Shown here: piece after piece, positions 59,264-64,000 of the stretch
How positions within the stretch are numbered: position 1 is the first letter of the stretch
Layout of the letters: the number at the start of each line of letters is the position of its first letter
Source: Morinoia aosen
Lineage: Eukaryota > Arthropoda > Malacostraca > Amphipoda > Talitridae
Reading direction: 5' to 3'
Assembly: GCA_030386875.1 (NCBI GenBank)
Contig: CM059576.1
Location: forward strand, 62,619,581 to 62,683,580
Length of the DNA: 64,000 nucleotides
Notes under the pieces: generated by a model
Databases searched by the model: none
What the model saw: only the letters and a program-made list of their open reading frames with translations
What the model was told of the DNA's origin: nothing
Position numbers and translations under genes: made by a program

Positions 59264-60246
59264 TCTAGTGCCCCCTCAGTTACCAATCAAATTATATTCT
59301 AGTCTTTATTTGTGTACAGTTACCTTAATATGTCTCAATGTAAATTCATTCAATAAAAAGTTCCAACTCCTCCACTGCGTATCACCGTTACCAACCGCAG
59401 GAGGAGCATATAAGTAAAGCTCATCAGCATCAGCCAATCTTCGCCGCAAATGGAACTCAACTGCTGAAGCAGCAACACCTGGGCTCACAATTGGTGACCC
59501 CAGACATTACATTTAAAATTGGTGACCCCAGTCAGCCTCTTTCAAATCGGCACCCTAGCTGCTCCAACAACTGGAGACCCCACAATCTTCAGCGGTTCCA
59601 CCAACGGGCTGAGGCTTCAACATCGCTTGCCCCTTACAACTGGTGAAGCTAGCAGCTCTCCAGCGGTTTCACCATCGGGCCAGGCCGATGCTTCTAAAGT
59701 GCCTGCCCCTAACAACTGGTGACCCGAGCAGCACTCATTGCTGCTCTCCAACAAAGCATCCAATCGCAATTTCCGCTAAGTGTTTCTACCATCCAAGAAC
59801 ATTAAATGAAGCGCCAAAACGCACAACCGAGCTGCCAAACGCCTACACCACGGCCTCATCGCTCCGCCTTATCGCACGGTCTCTTCGCATCGCTCAGCCT
59901 CATCGCAACGCTCGTCCTCATCGCAAGGACGGTCCGCCTCATCGCTCAACACCAACGTTCTGCAGCATCATTAATTTAATCCACTAAATTGTATCATTCG
60001 GACGTCTTTCTTTCTAGGGGGAGGGTACTTGTAGTGCCCTACCTCAGTTACCCTTTAAATCTTTTCTAGTCTTTTTTGTGCTCAGTTATCTTAATATGTC
60101 TCAATGTGAATTTATTCAACAAAAAGCTCCAACTCCTCCACTGCGTATCACCGATACCAACCGCAGGAGGAGCATATAAGTAAGGCCGCTGATTCACTCG
60201 CCTCAAACGGAACTCAATGGCCAGAGCAACAACACCTGGCCTTACA
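59264..60246 (+). mobile_element. Miniature LTR retrotransposon (TRIM-like), 983 bp
   Basis: Direct LTRs at 59,264-59,489 and 60,030-60,246 share tagtgccc, ctcagttacc, ttaatatgtctcaatgtg, caactcctccactgcgtatc, caaccgcaggaggagcatat and a cttaca/ctcaca end. The right LTR shows TG...CA termini; the left begins TC. Both flanks are ATAT (59,260-59,263; 60,247-60,250). A TGGTGACCCC primer-binding-like site follows the left LTR. A purine tract (agggggaggg) precedes the right LTR. The 540-bp interior encodes no gag or pol; it carries several repeats of aactggtgaccc. Confidence 0.85.
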
Positions 60247-60247
60247 A

Positions 60248-60283
<36 letters not shown>

Positions 60284-60284
60284 G
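60248..60284. repeat. (ATT)n microsatellite
   Basis: About 12 ATT units immediately after the right LTR and before an R copy. The LTR element's ATAT target duplication overlaps its first bases. Confidence 0.9.
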
Positions 60285-60570
60285 TAAGCCTCCCTTAACC
60301 ATGACAAAGATGTTCTAAGAGAGGAAGGAGGAAGGCACAATTTAGTATGGAGTAGAGGAACACAGAATCTATGCACAAAGTGCACAGAAACAGTAAGCCA
60401 AGAAAGAAGTTAATAAAACCGAAAAAAAGATGGTCTGTAACTGAAAAAAAAACCTATTCTATTTCAACAAAAAGGAAGCCTACCTAACCATTAGCTTGGG
60501 CCCTCACACAGTTCCCCTGGGAGCGCTAATTCCCTTAAATACAACAGTTGTATCCCCCTGAGGAGTGATG
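60285..60570 (-). repeat. R dispersed repeat copy
   Basis: Begins gtaagcctcccttaaccatg and ends caacagttgtatccccctga with all landmarks. It is inside the zinc-finger gene's intron in the same orientation as the copy downstream of the gene. Confidence 0.85.
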
Positions 60571-60839
60571 AAATTGTTTAGCAATGAATTAAGCGTATCT
60601 AAAGTGAAACGCTTTAAATCATTCATAAAATAATTGGAATATAAAATCCACTGAATGACAAGTTTTGTCAATTATATCAGAAATGCTCAAAACAATAAAA
60701 GGTGAAAGCAGTAACAATGATATAAATGTCACAAAATAGGGGCCAAGAACAAGTAAAAACAGAATACATGAATAAATTCAAATTTTCTGCAGAATGATAA
60801 AAACTCCACTGAAATCAAACGGAAGCATTCACAAAGAAA

Positions 60840-61055
60840 GTGAGTAACCAATTGGAAGTATCCAACACGAGTGTACGTAATCAATCGGAAACATTGAAGA
60901 GGTGAGTAAGCACTCAAAAAGAGAGTAAAGAACCAATCAGAAGCACTAAAGAGAGTAAGCAACCAATTAGAAGCACTCAAGAGAAGAGTAATCAACCAAT
61001 TAGAAACACTCCATAGGATAGTTAGCAACCAATAAGAAACTCTCAAGAGGGGAGT
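60840..61055. repeat. Tandem repeat with aaccaattagaagcactcaa, first block
   Basis: About six irregular copies of a 34-40 bp unit (agagtaagcaaccaattaga plus agcactcaag). The same unit reappears in a two-copy block at 62,483-62,556, on the other side of the unrecognised ORF. Confidence 0.8.
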
Positions 61056-61439
61056 GAACTATATTAAATACAGTGTGCTCACCTAGGTAACTAAGTCGTC
61101 TAGACATCGTTTCACCACACACTTGAGGTTTGGAGCACAAACGAAGGTGAGATTGTGAACTTGTCCCTAGTTTCAAGCATTATTATTATTGTTTCTATTA
61201 CCATCCATGCTTTTGCTTCTGAAAGTCAACCAGAGTTACCTGTGCCAGTGGAAGTTACTGTTGGTGCAACGGACGAGAGTTGTGAAGTTTAGTTGGTACT
61301 GCCATCAAGGCCCACTGTTTAGCATGAGGACGAACATTTCTGTTCATGTTCTGCTGTCTTCACTTTTCTCTTCTACCTGCATTTCATTATTCTGACACTT
61401 TTTCCCCTTGGGTGTTATTAATTATTAATGGGTAACCCA

Positions 61440-61640
61440 GTAATTATTAACTTGATTTAGCTGTCTTTTTTGAGAGGTAATTATTAACTTAACTTTGCTG
61501 TCTTCCTCGAGAGGCGATTATTATCTAACCTTTGCTGTCCTCTTCGAGAGGCAATTATTAACGCACCTTCGCAGTCCCTCTCGAGGGGCGATTATTAACT
61601 TACCTTTGCTGTCCTCCTCGAAGGTGGATTATTACGATAC
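61440..61640. repeat. ~41-bp tandem repeat, five copies
   Basis: Units contain attattaactta, ctttgctgtcctc and tcgagaggcg, with moderate divergence. It lies directly upstream of the first exon-like segment of the plus-strand ORF and supplies most of the apparent N-terminus of its open frame. Confidence 0.85.
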
Positions 61641-61642
61641 AG

Positions 61643-62317
61643 TCATCAGATTGGCTGTTCGCAATCTAGCTAGTATTAATTACTTCAAGTTAATATTAAG
61701 GCCAACGGGATTTTCTCTTCCGTGTTCTGTAGCTTCATTTGAGCCTTTCACCTTACTTATCACTGAAAGAGAAGAAACCTTACTGAGGAAAAATTTTTCA
61801 GGTGAGTTTTGATGAACCGTTGAATTAAGACAGTTTCTGAATCACATTGACTTCATTACTCAAACTCGCTTCTTGTTATCTATTTTTACTATTAAACCTT
61901 TTACAGTATAACTTTACTGCAGAGGCCCATTCCTGTTGATCCTGCAAATTTTCTCCTTTTGTCTCGGAACGCTAAGCATTTCACACCAAACAAGCAGCGT
62001 TAATAGTGTAAGAGTGCTAATCCTAGATCTTTTGTGTATTTTTTTCATTAACGTGTTATTTACCTTCATCCAGTTAACGTGACAAATTAATCATCTCGAT
62101 TTTTTCTCCTCTTGCAGTAAACAGTAGTACACCTTCTTCCTTTTCTCAAGAACAGAGTCAAGATGTCTGGAAAACTTCTTTCCAATCCTTGCTGGCTGAA
62201 GGAGACAAGGGCGTGAGAGCACTTAGAAGAGAAGCGCTCTTGCCTTTGGAGTACAACAAGGTTTCCAACGCTGAGGAACTACCGGCGTCTCGAGCTACGA
62301 GTCTAAACTATAGTTAA
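61643..62317 (+). CDS. Unrecognised two-exon ORF on the plus strand (exons ~61,643-61,801 and 62,118-62,317)
   Basis: The first open segment ends at a strong donor (ttttcag|gtgagt, GT at 61,802). It encodes PTGFSLPCSVASFEPFTLLI followed by TEREETLLRKNFS. The second starts after a pyrimidine-rich acceptor (ctcctcttgcag, exon from 62,118). It encodes NSSTPSSFSQEQSQDVWKTS, then FQSLLAEGDKGVRALRREAL and a tail ending in SLNYS and a stop at 62,315-62,317. The split codon (g|ta) keeps the frame open across the join. I do not recognise the protein. The 5' boundary is uncertain because the open frame runs back into the 41-bp repeat. The whole segment is bracketed by two blocks of one tandem repeat, so it may be a captured gene fragment rather than a resident gene. 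Confidence 0.4.
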
Positions 62318-62482
62318 AGACTCACTTTGACGAGCATTATCAACCACCTTGTACAAGAGACTTGTTTCGTACCTGTTCACGATTTTCCATTTGACTTCGT
62401 TCCAGTTTATTTTAGTTTGTTCGTCTGCCCATTGCATTACAATTAAAAACCTAAACCTGCAGTGCGTGTTATTTGCACGCAC

Positions 62483-62556
62483 CAATTTGAAGCATTCAAG
62501 AAAAGATCAAGCAACCAATTAGAAGCACTCAATACATAGAAGAGTAAGCAACCAAT
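62483..62556. repeat. Tandem repeat with aaccaattagaagcactcaa, second block
   Basis: Two copies of the unit found at 60,840-61,055, ending a few bases from the donor site of the zinc-finger exon. The two blocks bracket 61.06-62.48 kb. Confidence 0.75.
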
Positions 62557-62564
62557 TCCAGCAC

Positions 62565-62686
62565 CTGGGGTTCCTGATGCCAGTCAATGGGCTCGTCCTT
62601 CACAGTAACAGCCTCCAGCTCAGCGTCAGGCACTTCACTTTTGATGCGAATTTCTTTTAGATTGCTTCCATAGCTCAGGCTATTAC
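62565..62686 (-). CDS. Zinc-finger gene, upstream 122-bp exon
   Basis: Bounded by an acceptor (cttgcag, minus strand) and a donor (cccag|gtgctgg, GT at 62,564-62,563). After two carry-over bases it encodes 40 residues: NSLSYGSNLKEIRIKSEVPD followed by AELEAVTVKDEPIDWHQEPQ. It ends exactly at a codon boundary, and the large exon at 58,721 begins in the same phase. The IKSEVPD and VKDEPIDW motifs are short acidic, sumoylation-like sites often seen N-terminal to arthropod C2H2 arrays. Further 5' exons must lie beyond 62.7 kb or outside the window. Confidence 0.75.
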
Positions 62687-62689
62687 CTG

Positions 62690-63350
62690 CAAGTGACACA
62701 AGCTCATTGAGAAAAATATCATCTGAGATAACAAATCGTGTAACAGCAGTTTATGTATTAAAATACAAATTTAATTTCAAGATTTTGACAATGTTAACAA
62801 TTTTGTTAGTATTTTAACACATGAAAACTGGAATGATCTTGTAGGTTAGGAAAAGAAATCTAGTAATACTTATAACAGAGAACACATTGCAATTCTTCCA
62901 CCTAAAAGTTAAGACTTCACAAGCTTTGGAGATTAAATGAGCTTAATCATATTTTAGCTTACACCAGCATATCTAAATGACAATAAGAAGCAAGAAATAA
63001 AGTCTTCAGAATAAATAGTATTTACAATTCATAATAAACTAGCAAGCCCAATAAAAATTTGCTTTAAAAAATGTATTTCCCACTTCACTATATTTCGGAC
63101 TGACATCATGAAGTTTGAATTTAAAATAAGGTAAACCAATTTTTAAATCATTAATGAGGCAATTAGAATAGAATGAAATCCAGTGAGTGACATGCTTTCT
63201 CAATTATGAACCATTTCTCAACCTTGTGGGAGGAAGTTTCACACTGAAAACAAAGAACAAAACTTGACACAACGCCTTCTACCACTGAAGTCCTTATCTT
63301 TAACAGAGCAATACCACAGTTTTTTTTAAAGTTTTCAACTTGGATTATAT
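62690..63350. other. Non-coding stretch upstream of the zinc-finger exon
   Basis: AT-rich. On the minus strand this should be intron of the zinc-finger gene. I found no further exon with matching splice sites. Confidence 0.4.
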
Positions 63351-63354
63351 GAAA

Positions 63355-63505
63355 ATTTAAGCCTACTTATCCAACTCAGGTGCTGCAAAGATAGGAAGGA
63401 TGCAGGAACCATTTAATATGGTGTTGAGGAAATGGGGAATGTATGCAGAAGGTACATAGAAACAGCAAGTCAAGAAAGCAGTTTATGAAACTTGATGCAG
63501 AAAGT
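63355..63505 (-). repeat. R repeat, head fragment
   Basis: aatttaagcctacttatcca, gaaccatttaatatggtgtt, aatgtatgcagaaggtacat and agaaagcagtttatgaaac correspond to the first half of the R family. The second half is missing. Confidence 0.65.
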
Positions 63506-63894
63506 ATTGAGGATTAAAAGGAAAAGTAATGTGGCCAAGAATATCATGATCAAAACAAACATTTCAAATTGTAGAAAATTAATCTTCAGTGTTCTGTAAT
63601 ACAATAAATCGAAGTATTAATACATTGTAACTTTATATCCTCTGACTCACTTGGATGTAAGACAATGAAATGTAAGACATGATAAAACAAAAAAATATGC
63701 AAAATTTTACCAAAAAAAGGAAAGTTTCACTGCCATATTACATTCATTTATTGATGGACGGTTTTTTAAAATGCATTACGACTCTAAAATGCGGAGATTG
63801 GACAAATTTGATGTTGAATCCAAATTTTTTTTGCATTTGTGTTTTTAAAAATATGGTCTTTCTTAAAACAGTGTTCTCTTACAGATGAGTTGGA

Positions 63895-64000
63895 TGGTTT
63901 GGTCAGGTTACAGCCGGTGCATAAGGAGATTCCCCTGTGTTGTGCTGCTTGTGCACACCTCACAAACAATTGGACAAAAATTTCTCAAAGAATATTTTTA
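63895..64000 (+). other. Possible exon start at the window edge
   Basis: A good acceptor (gtgttctcttacag) is followed by sequence open to the window end. One frame reads ELDGLVRLQPVHKEIPLCCA and continues ACAHLTNNWTKISQ, faintly like the second half of an insect ZAD domain (IP..C..C...L). A second frame is also open, so coding is not established. Confidence 0.25.

Larger units (their letters stand above)
58722..62564 (-). other. Intron of the zinc-finger gene, 3.84 kb, repeat-filled
   Basis: GT-AG on the minus strand and phase 0 at both exon junctions. It contains a miniature LTR retrotransposon, an R copy, a 36-bp-type tandem repeat on both sides of an unrecognised ORF, and a 41-bp tandem repeat. 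58,740-59,260 shows nothing further. Confidence 0.7.

Overview
This window is eukaryotic and most likely comes from an insect or another arthropod with a large, repeat-rich genome. The evidence is long AT-rich non-coding stretches, spliced genes with GT-AG introns, a P-element/THAP9-type transposase, PIF/Harbinger, hAT-, piggyBac- and Tc1/mariner-like relics, Jockey-like LINE gag relics, a tRNA-derived SINE, and a multi-C2H2 zinc-finger gene whose upstream exon carries a short VKDEPIDW-type acidic motif. The species cannot be named from the sequence alone. There are no prokaryotic operons, CRISPR arrays, or rRNA or canonical tRNA genes.

Layout. 1-7.0 kb is AT-rich and non-coding, with one 44-bp tandem repeat. 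7.0-10.2 kb holds two decayed LINE ORF1 (gag) copies with CCHC knuckles. 10.3-11.7 kb holds two minisatellites (21 bp and 19 bp). 11.7-15 kb is a cluster of small inverted-repeat elements (hAT-like and piggyBac-like MITEs) and copies of an unnamed ~350-bp dispersed repeat, called R here. 17.4-18.4 kb is a minisatellite with inverted ends. 18.66-22.38 kb is a two-exon P-superfamily transposase gene with a phase-consistent intron and one in-frame stop.

24.8-50.2 kb is the most unusual part. It is a nest of related composite elements built from a conserved ~180-bp terminal domain followed by a 32/35-bp minisatellite, plus internal segments and two further minisatellites (17 bp and 24 bp). Pairs of these domains face each other as long inverted arms. 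The clearest case is a ~5.8-kb imperfect palindrome at 44.37-50.20 kb. I regard this foldback-like family as the main candidate for something undescribed. R copies, a SINE and a Tc1/mariner relic are inserted in or beside the nest.

50.2-56.5 kb is mostly non-coding. It holds a small inverted repeat, a Penelope-like inverted pair with a hammerhead-like core, a 914-bp PIF/Harbinger derivative with its TTA target duplication, and a hAT-like end. 56.6-62.7 kb is a minus-strand zinc-finger gene: a large 3' exon (56,634-58,721) joined in phase to a 122-bp exon (62,565-62,686). The intervening 3.8-kb intron contains a miniature LTR retrotransposon, an R copy, tandem repeats and an unrecognised two-exon ORF on the opposite strand.

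The only plausible host protein gene is the zinc-finger gene. Everything else with coding potential is mobile-element derived or unassigned. Long open frames inside the 17-, 19-, 21- and 24-bp arrays are by-products of the repeats and are not annotated as genes.
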